DNA of 64,000 nucleotides from Oscillospiraceae bacterium (GCA_009778065.1 WRKM01000004.1:46720-110719), one strand, 5' to 3'; counted from the stretch's first letter, positions 1 through 8,070 are shown. Numbers and translations are program-made. Notes: generated from the letters alone by a model not told the origin.

Positions 1-490
1 GCGGGCGTGATATTTTATATGTTCCGCTTTTAATATTCGCGACTGTTGCATCTGCGCCGTCAACCTTGAGTATTTTCACTTCATCTGTTGTGAAACCGAG
101 ACTTTCGTAGGCTATTGCCGCAGGGTTGCCTTTTACTTCAGTAAGAACGCCGGCAGTACCTGTCTGAATAATTACGTCAGTAGGGTCGGCTTTGCCTTTA
201 AGTCCGATAATCTCCATGAAAGCGGATTTTGTGCCGCTTCCGTCTTCACGGGCTATGATTGTGACATTTCTGCTTGTGTCGAAGTTGGAAACAGGGGTTT
301 CATTACCGCCGTTATTTCCGCTATCGGGGGGTTCAGGTGCTGCAGGTGTTCCGGGGTTTTCGGAGGCAATATTTCTGTTTGTGTCGGGGTTGCTTCCCGG
401 ATTATCATTCCCATCGCCGCTCTCCGTACAGGCGGTTAAGGCGAATGTTAAAGAAGCGAGGATAATAGCGATTGCAAATAGTTTTTTCAT
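1..490 (-). CDS. pstS: PstS-like phosphate-binding lipoprotein (partial)
   Basis: The reverse strand reads from ATG at 490 off the window edge, giving 163 residues without a stop. The N-terminus is a lipoprotein signal (MKKLFAIAIILAS, lipobox LTAC with Cys21), then a low-complexity Gly/Asn/Pro/Ser linker to about residue 65, then a substrate-binding fold. The segments VTIIAREDGSGTKSAF, QTGTAGVLTEV, AIAYESLG and the final SGTYKISRP are typical of the PstS/PBP_like_2 family, which hands phosphate to the PstCAB transporter. An AGGAG site sits 9 bases before the ATG. Pho-box-like repeats upstream support phosphate. The remaining pst genes are presumably beyond base 1. Confidence 0.85.
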   Translation of the reverse strand, partial: MKKLFAIAIILASLTFALTACTESGDGNDNPGSNPDTNRNIASENPGTPAAPEPPDSGNNGGNETPVSNFDTSRNVTIIAREDGSGTKSAFMEIIGLKGKADPTDVIIQTGTAGVLTEVKGNPAAIAYESLGFTTDEVKILKVDGADATVANIKSGTYKISRP

Positions 491-527
491 TAGAATTGTA
501 CTCCTTAAATTTTTATTTTGTAGCTAC

Positions 528-593
528 ATTCTATCAAATAAAAAGACTTTGAAAAAGCAACAAAACGTAAATGTAATGTAAATTTTGCGTAAA
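528..593 (-). promoter_or_regulatory. Pho-box-like tandem repeat and promoter for pstS
   Basis: Reading on the minus strand, four hexamers TTTACG, TTTACA, TTTACG and TTGCTT (593 down to 555) are separated by exactly 5 bases, an 11-base period. This matches the direct-repeat layout of PhoP boxes in Bacillus-type bacteria (TTHACA repeats). A -10 candidate TAGAAT lies at 533-528, about 21 bases after the last repeat. Layout seen in sequence; PhoP binding is inferred. Confidence 0.65.
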
Positions 594-642
594 GAGATTT
601 CGTTTTTAAAGCGTGTCACGTTAAAAAAGTTGTCTGTAAGGC

Positions 643-671
643 TTGTTTTTTTATACAGGAAGTGGTATAAT
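643..671 (+). promoter_or_regulatory. sigma-A promoter for the plus-strand gene array
   Basis: TTGTTT (643-648), a 17-base spacer and a perfect TATAAT (666-671), with the predicted start of transcription about 20 bases before the first gene's ribosome binding site. It is the first good promoter of the plus-strand array. Confidence 0.6.
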
Positions 672-700
672 GTAGAAAATGATATACAATGGAGACTATC

Positions 701-1546
701 ATGAAATTTAAATCAAAGGTTGACTGGTGGATACATATTGCGTTTGCAGGCATGGTACTCGTAACCGCTTGGATTTTAGTCGAATTCATACTTTCGCCGG
801 GAGCTGTATTAGGGATTAGTGCGGCTGTTTGCGGGATTCCGACTGCGTTAATTCTGCCGTGGTGGGTAAATATGTACTACAATTTAGATGAAAACGAGCT
901 TGTAATTCATCTTGGCGGCTTCGGGAAGGGTAAAAAAATCCCTTATTCCGATATTACGAGTATAAAAGAAACGAGAGAGCCGTATTCTTCGGAGGCATTG
1001 TCGATTGACCGGATTGAGATAAAGTTTAAGGCGGGTAAGACAAGGAGTTATACTGACGTCGTTTATATTTCTCCGAAAGAAAAGCAAGAATTTTTAAGAC
1101 TGCTTGAAGAAAAGAGAAGGGGAAATGAAAACATGGAACAATATAATTTTGAGTTTAAAGAAAACCGTCTTACCGGACCTTCCTTTAATATTACATTTGA
1201 AAACGAAATTGAAAAGGTAATTTTTCACAATGAATATTATTTTGTACTATTACAATATTCAAGTGGTAATTTTGAAGAAGATAATGTGATGTTTTACGAT
1301 TACAATGTTTACTGTGTTAATAAAACAGGTGACGTAATTTGGCAGGTAAAGGTGATACGTCCTTATGTTGAAGAGGTACCTGCAATGCGTGCGTTTGTAG
1401 AAATTCGATTACCAAAAGACAGTGCAATGAAGGATGAAAAAAAACTAAAAGGTGACGTACTGATAGGACTTACAATGAATGGAAACCGTTTTATTATTAA
1501 CAAGAAAACAGGGGAAACAATCGGGGAACTCCATACTTTAAGATAA
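701..1546 (+). CDS. bPH_4 (DUF1200-like) membrane protein fused to a second domain
   Basis: The chosen start is ATG 701 (MKFKSKVDWW), because GGAG at 691-694 is correctly placed for it and overlaps the in-frame ATG at 689. Residues about 10-55 form two membrane helices. Residues about 60-140 resemble the bacterial PH domain 4 (YYNLDENELVIH, IPYSDITSIKET, ALSIDRIEI, YISPKEKQEFLRLL). The last ~138 residues, from an internal Met at 1133, are an unrelated beta-rich segment I do not recognise. That Met has its own AAGGGG site. A broken paralogue at 11505-11632 stops right after the PH part, so this gene is probably two cistrons joined. The second half is clearly AT-richer. Confidence 0.7.
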   Translation: MKFKSKVDWWIHIAFAGMVLVTAWILVEFILSPGAVLGISAAVCGIPTALILPWWVNMYYNLDENELVIHLGGFGKGKKIPYSDITSIKETREPYSSEALSIDRIEIKFKAGKTRSYTDVVYISPKEKQEFLRLLEEKRRGNENMEQYNFEFKENRLTGPSFNITFENEIEKVIFHNEYYFVLLQYSSGNFEEDNVMFYDYNVYCVNKTGDVIWQVKVIRPYVEEVPAMRAFVEIRLPKDSAMKDEKKLKGDVLIGLTMNGNRFIINKKTGETIGELHTLR

Positions 1547-1562
1547 AAATATTTGAAAGTGA

Positions 1563-2192
1563 GTGTTGAACATTATTAAAATAAAACCTGAAAATATTAC
1601 TTTTAAGAAGCGTATAAAATTAATCTTGATTTTTCTTATCATTCTTACATTATTTATTTTCTCCCCATATATCCTTAAAGCTCCGGTATTAATAAAAGAC
1701 TTTTTTCATAACTCAAAGCTTCGTGATATTGGTATCTATCATATCGCTGTTACCGGCGGAAGTTATAGTCAATACGGAAGTAGTAGCGGAGCAAGAATGG
1801 AAAAAAGAACAAGCTTTTACATATTTTATGATGACGTAAAAACCATAGAGGAGTTTATAGATAAAGTAGAAAAGCTATTGCTTGATAAAAACGAACTTGA
1901 TTTTATTAAAAATTTTTCAAACCGGGGTAATGAGCTGAAAAACGATGAATGGCGTTATAACTTAAATTTTAAAAACCCCGATAAAGATTTTCCTGTTGGA
2001 TTTAATTCTATTGGTTGGTTTCCGAAAAACGTAATACACTCCGAGGGTTACTTATATGGTTCAATAGGTTGGGTTGAAATTGAGTATAATAATAGCAATG
2101 ATAGTCCATATACTGTAACATATATTCTAAATGGAATCAATGGGATTCAGGAAGTTGAGATATTACAGTATAAAGAGCTAAATAGAAAATAG
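1563..2192 (+). CDS. single-pass membrane-anchored protein, unknown
   Basis: 209 residues starting GTG-TTG (TTG 1566 is an alternative). One membrane helix at about residues 19-37 (LILIFLIILTLFIFSPYIL) is followed by an exported or extracellular domain with GGSYSQYGSSSG, a charged helix (IEEFIDKVEKLLLDKN) and aromatic beta strands near the end (GSIGWVEIEYNN). I do not recognise a family. It lies 16 bases after the preceding gene and is AT-rich like its downstream neighbour, suggesting the two arrived together. Expression is likely from the array promoter. Confidence 0.55.
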   Translation: MLNIIKIKPENITFKKRIKLILIFLIILTLFIFSPYILKAPVLIKDFFHNSKLRDIGIYHIAVTGGSYSQYGSSSGARMEKRTSFYIFYDDVKTIEEFIDKVEKLLLDKNELDFIKNFSNRGNELKNDEWRYNLNFKNPDKDFPVGFNSIGWFPKNVIHSEGYLYGSIGWVEIEYNNSNDSPYTVTYILNGINGIQEVEILQYKELNRK

Positions 2193-2217
2193 TTTAAGTG
2201 AAATTTTAGGAGGCTGT

Positions 2218-2718
2218 ATGAAAAAAACTAAATCATTTAAATTCATAATTATTATTCTGTTACTTATATTGTTGGTTATTTTTATACTTGGGTGCATAAT
2301 TTATTTTTTTAACATCAACGCACCTAAAAAAGAGGCAGATAAAATCATTAATGATTTTTATGAAAATGAGCAAGTATTTATTACTATAAAAGATTATTTC
2401 TTGAATAACGAGTTTGATTCCATACATGTTTATGTAAATAAAAATAATTTTTCTGAATTAATATTAACTGATGAGGAATATGAATGTTTTAATAATGTAT
2501 TTACTAAATTGAAGCTTATACGAATAGTTTACCATAAAACTGACCATTCGAGCGGATATAGTGATGTAGTTCGATTTGTTTATACAATTAAATTTAATTT
2601 AGAACATGAGATGGTCTATACGGGAAGTAATGACAGTTTCATTTGGAATAGTTCTGTAACTATAGAAAACATAAATTTAGAAAATGGATGGCACTTTAAT
2701 TCTTATGGAGGAGAGTAA
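2218..2718 (+). CDS. membrane-anchored small protein, unknown
   Basis: 166 residues behind a strong AGGAGG site. A very hydrophobic N-terminal helix (residues 7-31, FKFIIIILLLILLVIFILGC) ends in a Cys that could be read as a weak lipobox, though a plain anchor is more likely. The exported part is Asn/Ile-rich with no recognised motif (YFNNVFTKLKLIRIVYHK-like region in the middle). AT-rich like the gene before it. The next gene's ribosome site lies inside its last codons, so translation is probably coupled. Confidence 0.55.
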   Translation: MKKTKSFKFIIIILLLILLVIFILGCIIYFFNINAPKKEADKIINDFYENEQVFITIKDYFLNNEFDSIHVYVNKNNFSELILTDEEYECFNNVFTKLKLIRIVYHKTDHSSGYSDVVRFVYTIKFNLEHEMVYTGSNDSFIWNSSVTIENINLENGWHFNSYGGE

Positions 2719-2724
2719 AAAAAC

Positions 2725-3129
2725 ATGACTATCCGCACGGCACGGACATCAGATTTTGATATAATTAATGAACACGAAAAATGGCTTGACAAAGCAACTT
2801 TGTCTAAGAAAATCACCGACGGAAAAGTTTACGTAGTTTACAGTGGCGACAAGTTCGTCGGTTGGCTTAGATACGGGCTTTTTGGGGATAATATTCCGTT
2901 TATGTACATGTTAAATTTGTTGGAATCGCACCAAAGAAAAGGCATAGGTCGAAAGTTAGTTGAATTTTGGGAGGAGGAAATGTGCAAAAAAGGCTATAAA
3001 CTCGTGATGACTTCAGCCGCCTCAAACGAGAATGCGCAGCACTTTTACACCAAACTCGGCTATAAAGCAATCGGTAGTTTTTCATTGAAAAATGACCCGC
3101 TTGAAATTATGTTTCAGAAATTTATTTGA
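2725..3129 (+). CDS. GNAT-family N-acetyltransferase
   Basis: 134 residues, a complete one-domain GNAT that moves an acetyl group from acetyl-CoA to an amine (substrate unknown). The acetyl-CoA loop is seen as ESHQRKGIGRKLVEFWEEE (Q/RxxGxG/A motif) and the C-terminal motif as ENAQHFYTKLGYKA. GGAGGAG at 2707-2713 overlaps the end of the preceding gene. It is a paralogue of the GNAT at 6176: both have a YGLFGDNIPF / YNLFWDNTPF strand and M(T/V)MTS before the last helix. Confidence 0.85.
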   Translation: MTIRTARTSDFDIINEHEKWLDKATLSKKITDGKVYVVYSGDKFVGWLRYGLFGDNIPFMYMLNLLESHQRKGIGRKLVEFWEEEMCKKGYKLVMTSAASNENAQHFYTKLGYKAIGSFSLKNDPLEIMFQKFI

Positions 3130-3140
3130 TAGGAAAAATT

Positions 3141-4694
3141 ATGTTTAACTATATACTAACCCGCTCAAAACGCCGCACAATCGCAATCTATGTCCGTAAC
3201 GGCACAGTCGATGTCCGCGCCCCCATGAGAACCTCAAAGCGCGAAATCGATAAGTTTGTGCAGTCTAAGGAAAAGTGGATTAATGACAGATTGGCGGAGT
3301 ATAACAGGCAACAGGAAAAACGTGATGAATTTGTGCAAAATAATGCCGCTTTTATTCCGCAGTTGAAAACAGAATACATCGCAAAAGCAAAATCATATAT
3401 TCCCGCACGAGTAACGCATTTTTCAAAGCTGATGAATGTCACGCCGCTCGCCGTAAAAATCAACTCTGCGAAAACTCGCTGGGGGAGTTGCAGCGTGCAA
3501 AAAAGCATCAATTTTTCATGGCGGCTGATTATGGCTGATGACGATGTGATTGATTATGTTGTTGTTCATGAGTTGGCGCATATAACCGAAATGAATCACT
3601 CGCAGAGGTTCTGGAAAATCGTTGAAAATATACTGCCTGATTATAAAACACGGCAGTTGAAATTAAAAAAGTTACAGAAAACTTTATCTGTGCAGGATTG
3701 GGATTATGATGCGGAAAAAGATGTTTCCGATGAAGCGGTTCAAGAAAACCCAAAACAAGATTACGCCGCTTGCGGAGCGGGTTCTGAACCGAAAGTTGAA
3801 ACAAAAGTGCAATATCACTACGCTCATTATAAAACTATCCTCTCGCCGAAAAACGGCATGAACCTTTATCGCGGTTGTACCCACGGTTGCATCTATTGCG
3901 ACAGCCGTAGTGCGTGTTATCAAATGAAGCACGATTTTGAGGACATTGAAGTCAAGCAGAACGCCGTGAAGATTTTGGAATCGCAACTTCGGCGAAAACG
4001 CACACCTTGCATGATTGGTACGGGTGCGATGTGCGACCCGTACATTCACCTTGAAGAGGAACTTACACTCACGCGGCAATGCTTAGAACTCATCGAGCGG
4101 TATGGGTTCGGGTTGGCGATTCTGACTAAATCAAACCGTATTATGCGAGACATCGACCTTTTGTACAGCATTAATGCAAACTCAAAGTGTGTTGTGCAGA
4201 TGACATTGACAACTCTCGATGAAGAAATGTGCAAAATTTTAGAGCCTGATGTATCGACTACTGCGGAGCGATTCGAGGTGCTGAAAATCATGCAGAAAGC
4301 CGGAATACCAACCGTTGTGTGGCTCTGCCCGATTTTGCCTTTTATCAACGACACTGAGGAAAATTTGCGCGGGATTCTCGATTATTGCATTGATGCCGGG
4401 GTGCGAGGGATTATGAATTTCGGTTTTGGTACGACCATGCGTGAGGGTAGCCGGGATTATTTCTACAGAAAATTAGACGAGCATTTTCCGACAGACGGCC
4501 GCCGTCCCGGTATGAAGCAGAAATATATCAAGACATTCGGCAACTCTTACGAGTGTCCAAGCCCGAACAGTAGCCGCCTGTGGCGGATTTTCTCGGATGT
4601 ATGCCGAAAAAACGGGATTTTATACAAAACAAAAGATGTGTTTGAGTATATGAACAAATTTGAGTCTAAAGCGACACAGCTTTCGTTATTTTGA
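3141..4694 (+). CDS. YgjP-like zinc metallopeptidase fused to SPL-type radical SAM protein
   Basis: ATG 3141 is preferred over the TTG at 3126 because AGGA lies 6 bases before it; 517 residues. Residues about 1-185 match the YgjP/DUF45 (WLM-type) metallopeptidase family: KTRWGSCSVQKSINFSWRL and the zinc motif HELAHITEMNHSQRFW. A Gly/Glu-rich linker (about 190-215) leads to a complete radical SAM domain with CTHGCIYC (C-x3-C-x2-C cluster ligands), GAMCDPYIHLE and TKSNRI, resembling the COG1533/Rv2578c (SplB-like) group. Substrates of both halves are unknown. The two are normally separate proteins; no stop or frameshift separates them here. Confidence 0.85.
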   Translation: MFNYILTRSKRRTIAIYVRNGTVDVRAPMRTSKREIDKFVQSKEKWINDRLAEYNRQQEKRDEFVQNNAAFIPQLKTEYIAKAKSYIPARVTHFSKLMNVTPLAVKINSAKTRWGSCSVQKSINFSWRLIMADDDVIDYVVVHELAHITEMNHSQRFWKIVENILPDYKTRQLKLKKLQKTLSVQDWDYDAEKDVSDEAVQENPKQDYAACGAGSEPKVETKVQYHYAHYKTILSPKNGMNLYRGCTHGCIYCDSRSACYQMKHDFEDIEVKQNAVKILESQLRRKRTPCMIGTGAMCDPYIHLEEELTLTRQCLELIERYGFGLAILTKSNRIMRDIDLLYSINANSKCVVQMTLTTLDEEMCKILEPDVSTTAERFEVLKIMQKAGIPTVVWLCPILPFINDTEENLRGILDYCIDAGVRGIMNFGFGTTMREGSRDYFYRKLDEHFPTDGRRPGMKQKYIKTFGNSYECPSPNSSRLWRIFSDVCRKNGILYKTKDVFEYMNKFESKATQLSLF

Positions 4695-4712
4695 AAGCAG
4701 AAAGGTGAAATT

Positions 4713-5492
4713 ATGCTCGGAATTTATTTTAGCGGAACAGGCAATACGCGCTATGCGGTTGAGCGGTTTGTGACAGTAATCGACAGTACGTCAAATTCGC
4801 TCTCAATCGAAGACAACGGCGTTCTAAGCGAACTCACAAAGCATGAGATATTCGTGTTCGGTTTTCCTGTTTATTACAGCAATATCCCGAAAATCGCAAA
4901 GGACTTTATAATCGAAAACAAGGCTTGTTTCAAAGGCAAGAAAGTTTTCATTATCGCCACAAAAGGCTTGTTTAATGCGTTTGGCGTTGGTCATGCAAAA
5001 AGAATGTTTAAAGACTGCGGCGCGGAATTTATCGGAAGTTCGCAGTTTAATATGCCCGATAATATTCGGGACTTGAAGATTATGGAAGTCGCTTTTGATT
5101 ACAGCAAAGACGGAAAAATGCTCGAAAAAGCCGATAGGAAAATCGTAAAAGCCGCCGAGAAATTCAAAGCGGGTAAGCGGCAGAAAAGCGGCTTGAATCC
5201 GCTGAATTATATAATTGGTTTTTTCTTGAAAATCCTGCGGTTTTATCCCAAAACAGATAGTTATATTTCCGCGCCGAAAGTTGACATCGGGAAATGTAAC
5301 GGTTGCGGTTTATGTGCGGAGTTATGCCCGATGAAAAACTTGAAAATCACTGACAGCAAGGTAGTATCGGGTAGCAAGTGTACTGTATGTTATCGGTGTT
5401 TCGGAAATTGTCCGACACAGGCGCTGACGGTGTTGGGAGATAAGGTTTATGGGCAGTATGTGTTTGAAAAGGAAATGCGGGAGGAAGATTGA
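4713..5492 (+). CDS. flavodoxin-ferredoxin fusion (EFR1 family)
   Basis: 259 residues. The N-terminal half is a flavodoxin-like FMN-binding fold (phosphate loop FSGTGNTRYA at residues 5-14, then FGFPVYYSNIPK). The C-terminal ~60 residues hold two [4Fe-4S] motifs, CNGCGLCAELCP and CTVCYRCFGNCP. Proteins of this layout are called EFR1-family ferredoxins in clostridia and are expected to pass electrons between flavin and iron-sulfur partners in the cytoplasm. The gene follows the radical SAM fusion by 18 bases, so it may supply reducing electrons to it (inference). Confidence 0.85.
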   Translation: MLGIYFSGTGNTRYAVERFVTVIDSTSNSLSIEDNGVLSELTKHEIFVFGFPVYYSNIPKIAKDFIIENKACFKGKKVFIIATKGLFNAFGVGHAKRMFKDCGAEFIGSSQFNMPDNIRDLKIMEVAFDYSKDGKMLEKADRKIVKAAEKFKAGKRQKSGLNPLNYIIGFFLKILRFYPKTDSYISAPKVDIGKCNGCGLCAELCPMKNLKITDSKVVSGSKCTVCYRCFGNCPTQALTVLGDKVYGQYVFEKEMREED

Positions 5493-5494
5493 CG

Positions 5495-5628
5495 ATGTGG
5501 AAATGCCCTAAATGTAATCGTGAATTTAAGAATACAGGACAAGACCACTTAACAAATCGCTTCCGTATGAAATCATAGCCGAAATCACACGTTGGCGGGT
5601 ATCGCTTATAGAAGAAAGTAGGTTTACC
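5495..5628 (+). pseudogene. 5' remnant of a zinc-ribbon (DUF1801/DUF5655-type) gene plus a foreign tail
   Basis: ATG 5495 opens MWKCPKCNREFKNTGQDH, which I recall as the N-terminus of DUF1801/DUF5655-type proteins, but it stops at 5578 after 27 residues. From about 5555 another frame runs open into the next gene (LPYEIIAEITRWRVS), as if the end of a different gene had been joined on. Read as a broken joint, not a working gene. Confidence 0.5.
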
Positions 5629-6162
5629 ATGCCCAAAAAGTTACGAAAAACCCTCGGCGATGTCAACGCACCGTCAACTATCGCACTTCGAGAGCTGATT
5701 GACACCCAAAGCAAGGACACAATCCGTAAGTGGTGTCTTGAATACGCCGAGAATAAACTTCTGCCGATTTTTGAGAAGCACTGCCCCGGCGACAAACGCC
5801 CTCGAAATGCCGTAAACGCCGCTCGCGACTACATTGAAGGCAAGGTGAAATTTCCTGTTGTCAAGAAGAACATACTCAACGAATGTCATCAAGCGGCACG
5901 AGAACTTGACAATAATCCGATTGCACAAACGGCGGCTCGTGGTGTTGGGCAGGGTTCGGCGGTGGTTCACACGCTGACACATTCGCTGGGGTTGTTCTTT
6001 TACGCGGCGGCGGCAGTCGCTTATGAGCGTGTCGGGCTTGAAGCGACCGATGAGGTTTACGCCGCAATCGCAGAGGAAGTCTGCCTTGATTATACCGCCG
6101 CTTTGCGTGAAATCGCAGTTGCAAACGAGCCGAACCCTGTTAAATTAAAATGGAATTGTTGA
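5629..6162 (+). CDS. Imm5-like immunity-domain protein
   Basis: 177 residues matching the Imm5 immunity family as I recall it: RKWCLEYAENKLLPIFEKHCPGD, a conserved NECHQAARELD, a Gly/Ala-rich HTLTHSLGLFFYAAAAVAY and the tail NEPNPVKLKWNC. Such domains usually accompany polymorphic toxins, but no toxin gene is visible nearby, so it may be an orphan. The first ~25 residues (MPKKLRKTLGDVNAPSTIALREL) are repeated in broken form at 8981-9045. The frame is open upstream for 27 codons, but ATG 5629 follows AGAAAGTAGG and is retained. Confidence 0.75.
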   Translation: MPKKLRKTLGDVNAPSTIALRELIDTQSKDTIRKWCLEYAENKLLPIFEKHCPGDKRPRNAVNAARDYIEGKVKFPVVKKNILNECHQAARELDNNPIAQTAARGVGQGSAVVHTLTHSLGLFFYAAAAVAYERVGLEATDEVYAAIAEEVCLDYTAALREIAVANEPNPVKLKWNC

Positions 6163-6175
6163 CGGAGGTATGCAG

Positions 6176-6595
6176 ATGTTTGAAGTCAAATATGCAACCG
6201 AAAACGACAAGCCCTTTTGGTTCACGCTCGACAAGCATCTCAGCGAGAGTGAGTTTGCATTGAAAGTCCGTGACAGGCGCGGTTACATCATCAGCGACGG
6301 CGGCAAACCCATCGGAATCATGCGGTATAATCTGTTTTGGGATAATACTCCGTTTTTGACTCTCATTTACATTACTGAATCCTGTCAAAGACAGGGTTTC
6401 GGCAGACAGGCAATGCTCCATTGGGAGGACGAAATGCGAACGCTCGGCTATAAAATGGTAATGACCTCCACGCAAGCTGATGAACAGGCACAGCATTTTT
6501 ATCGGAAACTCGGATACGTTGATAAGGGTTGTTTAGTTTTGGACGGTACGCCGTTTGAACAGCCGCCCGAAATTATTATGATAAAGGTTTTATAG
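6176..6595 (+). CDS. GNAT-family N-acetyltransferase (second copy)
   Basis: ATG 6176 is chosen over ATG 6170 since GGAGG (6164-6168) abuts the earlier codon. 139 residues with the acetyl-CoA loop ESCQRQGFGRQAMLHWEDE and the C-terminal EQAQHFYRKLGYVDKG. It is the closest relative in the window of the GNAT at 2725, with which it shares the RYNLFWDNTPF strand. It lies 13 bases after the Imm5-like gene. The substrate cannot be told from sequence. Confidence 0.85.
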   Translation: MFEVKYATENDKPFWFTLDKHLSESEFALKVRDRRGYIISDGGKPIGIMRYNLFWDNTPFLTLIYITESCQRQGFGRQAMLHWEDEMRTLGYKMVMTSTQADEQAQHFYRKLGYVDKGCLVLDGTPFEQPPEIIMIKVL

Positions 6596-6653
6596 AAATA
6601 TGGAGAATCGTCATATGGCAGAATCATTAAAAAGTGTCGGGAGGTCATGCGTT

Positions 6654-6832
6654 ATGAACTTTTTTGAAATCGTAAAAAAGCCGCGCTTGAAGCACTCGGT
6701 GTCCCTGCCGGGTATCGGTTGCGTGCTGTGTTGCCGATTGGAAAACCGGAGGTCGAGGGAAAGCCGCGTGAGAAATTGCCGTTTAATGAGCGGGTTAGTT
6801 ATGGGAAGTTTGGGGAGGGGAAAGACACATGA
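6654..6832 (+). pseudogene. internally deleted nitroreductase remnant
   Basis: Behind GGGAGG, ATG 6654 opens MNFFEIVKK, the usual first residues of a nitroreductase-family flavoenzyme. About ten codons later a different frame carries a C-terminus typical of the family (AALEALGVPAGYRLRAVLP, then GKPEVEGKP and a stop at 6832). The ~450 bases in between are missing. Start and stop are retained, the FMN-binding middle is lost. The stop overlaps the next gene's ATG (ATGA). Confidence 0.7.
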
Positions 6833-7272
6833 ACGTCATAATTAGAAAAGCAGAGACTTCAGATATACCGCAAATACTTGATTTATACGCCGAACTGCAA
6901 CCTCTCGACACGCTAATTGAGGAAAGCATGGCACGCTCTGTTTTTGAACAGGCGAATAAATGTGGCGTTACTTATTTCGTTGCCGATATAGACGGACGAA
7001 TTGCGGGAACTTGTTATATCGCAATAATTCCGAATATCACAAGGCAATGTTCGCCTATTGGATTTATTGAAAACGTAGTCACTTCCGGCGACTATCGCCG
7101 ACTTGGAATCGGTCGCAAACTAATGGATTCGGCAGTTGAATTTGCAAGAGAATGTGACTGTTACAAAGTTACATTACAAAGTGGAATTAAGCGTGAAGAA
7201 GCTCACAAATTCTACGAATCGGTAGGATTTGACGGGGATTCAAAGAGAGGGTTTGAGATTAGGTTAAAATGA
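6829..7272 (+). CDS. GNAT-family N-acetyltransferase
   Basis: 147 residues. A complete GNAT fold: IRKAETSDIPQILDLYAEL at the N-terminus, FIENVVTSGDYRRLGIGRKL as the acetyl-CoA loop, and KREEAHKFYESVGF at the C-terminus. It differs from the GNAT pair at 2725 and 6176 and is closer to the common small clostridial GNATs of unknown substrate. GGGGAGGGG lies 8-16 bases before the ATG, inside the nitroreductase remnant that it overlaps by 4 bases. Confidence 0.85.
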   Translation: MNVIIRKAETSDIPQILDLYAELQPLDTLIEESMARSVFEQANKCGVTYFVADIDGRIAGTCYIAIIPNITRQCSPIGFIENVVTSGDYRRLGIGRKLMDSAVEFARECDCYKVTLQSGIKREEAHKFYESVGFDGDSKRGFEIRLK

Positions 7273-7328
7273 GTAAGGAGGATACCCGAAGAATTGGCGA
7301 ATTTAATTTTTTGATATGGAGGCTCATC

Positions 7329-7991
7329 ATGAATTATAAAAAAGAACAACTCGAAGAAGCCCACATCGCGCTTTTATCAACGCTCAAGAAATGCGAGAAA
7401 ATCGACACGTCTACTTTCGGCAAATCGCAGAAGACGTTGCTTGAGCGACGAATCAGAGCGTTACGGTTGGCTTTGGAATTGATAGAGAAAGAAAGAGGTG
7501 ATAACACTCATAAAGCGTTTTCAGCTTTATATGGAGATAACCCGCAAATACTTATATTAGGAACATTCCCGTCTGTAAAATCACGGGAAAGCAACGGATA
7601 TTACGGCAATCCCCAAAACCAATTCTGGCGTATAATCGCTGAGATTTTTAGCGAGAAAATTGATTTCGATGATTACGAGCAAAAGAAAGCGATGATTTTC
7701 AAACATGGAATAGCTTTATGGGATACATTGATAAGCTGTGAAATAAAAGGTTCGGCAGATACGAACATAAAAAACGAAGTCGGTAACACAGAAATCCCTG
7801 TATTTGTGAAATATTTCAATATAAATAAAGTGTTGTTTAACAGCAAAAAAGCATTTAATTTTTATTGCAGATATAACGGTCTTGAAAGCCTGAAAGATAT
7901 TGAATATCACATTATGCCCTCAACAAGTTCCGCTTATGCAGGAATGAATTTCAAGGAGAAGGTTTCTGTGTGGAGAGAAAAATTAACGTAG
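7329..7991 (+). CDS. hypoxanthine-DNA glycosylase-like protein with fused small helical protein
   Basis: The real start is ATG 7329 (GGAGG at 7318-7322), not the in-frame ATG 7269. Residues 1-55 (MNYKKEQLEEAHIALLSTLK, ERRIRALRLALELIEKE) look like a separate small helical protein. From about residue 60 a uracil-DNA glycosylase superfamily domain follows: ILILGTFPSVKSRESNGYYG, NPQNQFWRII and MPSTSSAYAGMN. These fit the DNA-deoxyinosine (hypoxanthine) glycosylase family, which removes deaminated bases. AAGAGGTG just before the domain suggests its old ribosome site, so the fusion looks recent. The last ~25 residues recur in a remnant at 14853-14970. Confidence 0.8.
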   Translation: MNYKKEQLEEAHIALLSTLKKCEKIDTSTFGKSQKTLLERRIRALRLALELIEKERGDNTHKAFSALYGDNPQILILGTFPSVKSRESNGYYGNPQNQFWRIIAEIFSEKIDFDDYEQKKAMIFKHGIALWDTLISCEIKGSADTNIKNEVGNTEIPVFVKYFNINKVLFNSKKAFNFYCRYNGLESLKDIEYHIMPSTSSAYAGMNFKEKVSVWREKLT

Positions 7992-8070
7992 CGATTTACC
8001 CGCTAAACAAAAGCCCCTTTGTCAACAGCAATAATTCATTAACAGCGGGGGAAAAGAGAAAGGAATCACT

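Noticed and set aside
6600..6845. 81-residue reading frame over the nitroreductase remnant
   Set aside because: It reads the remnant in a wrong frame; the nitroreductase C-terminus is in another frame.
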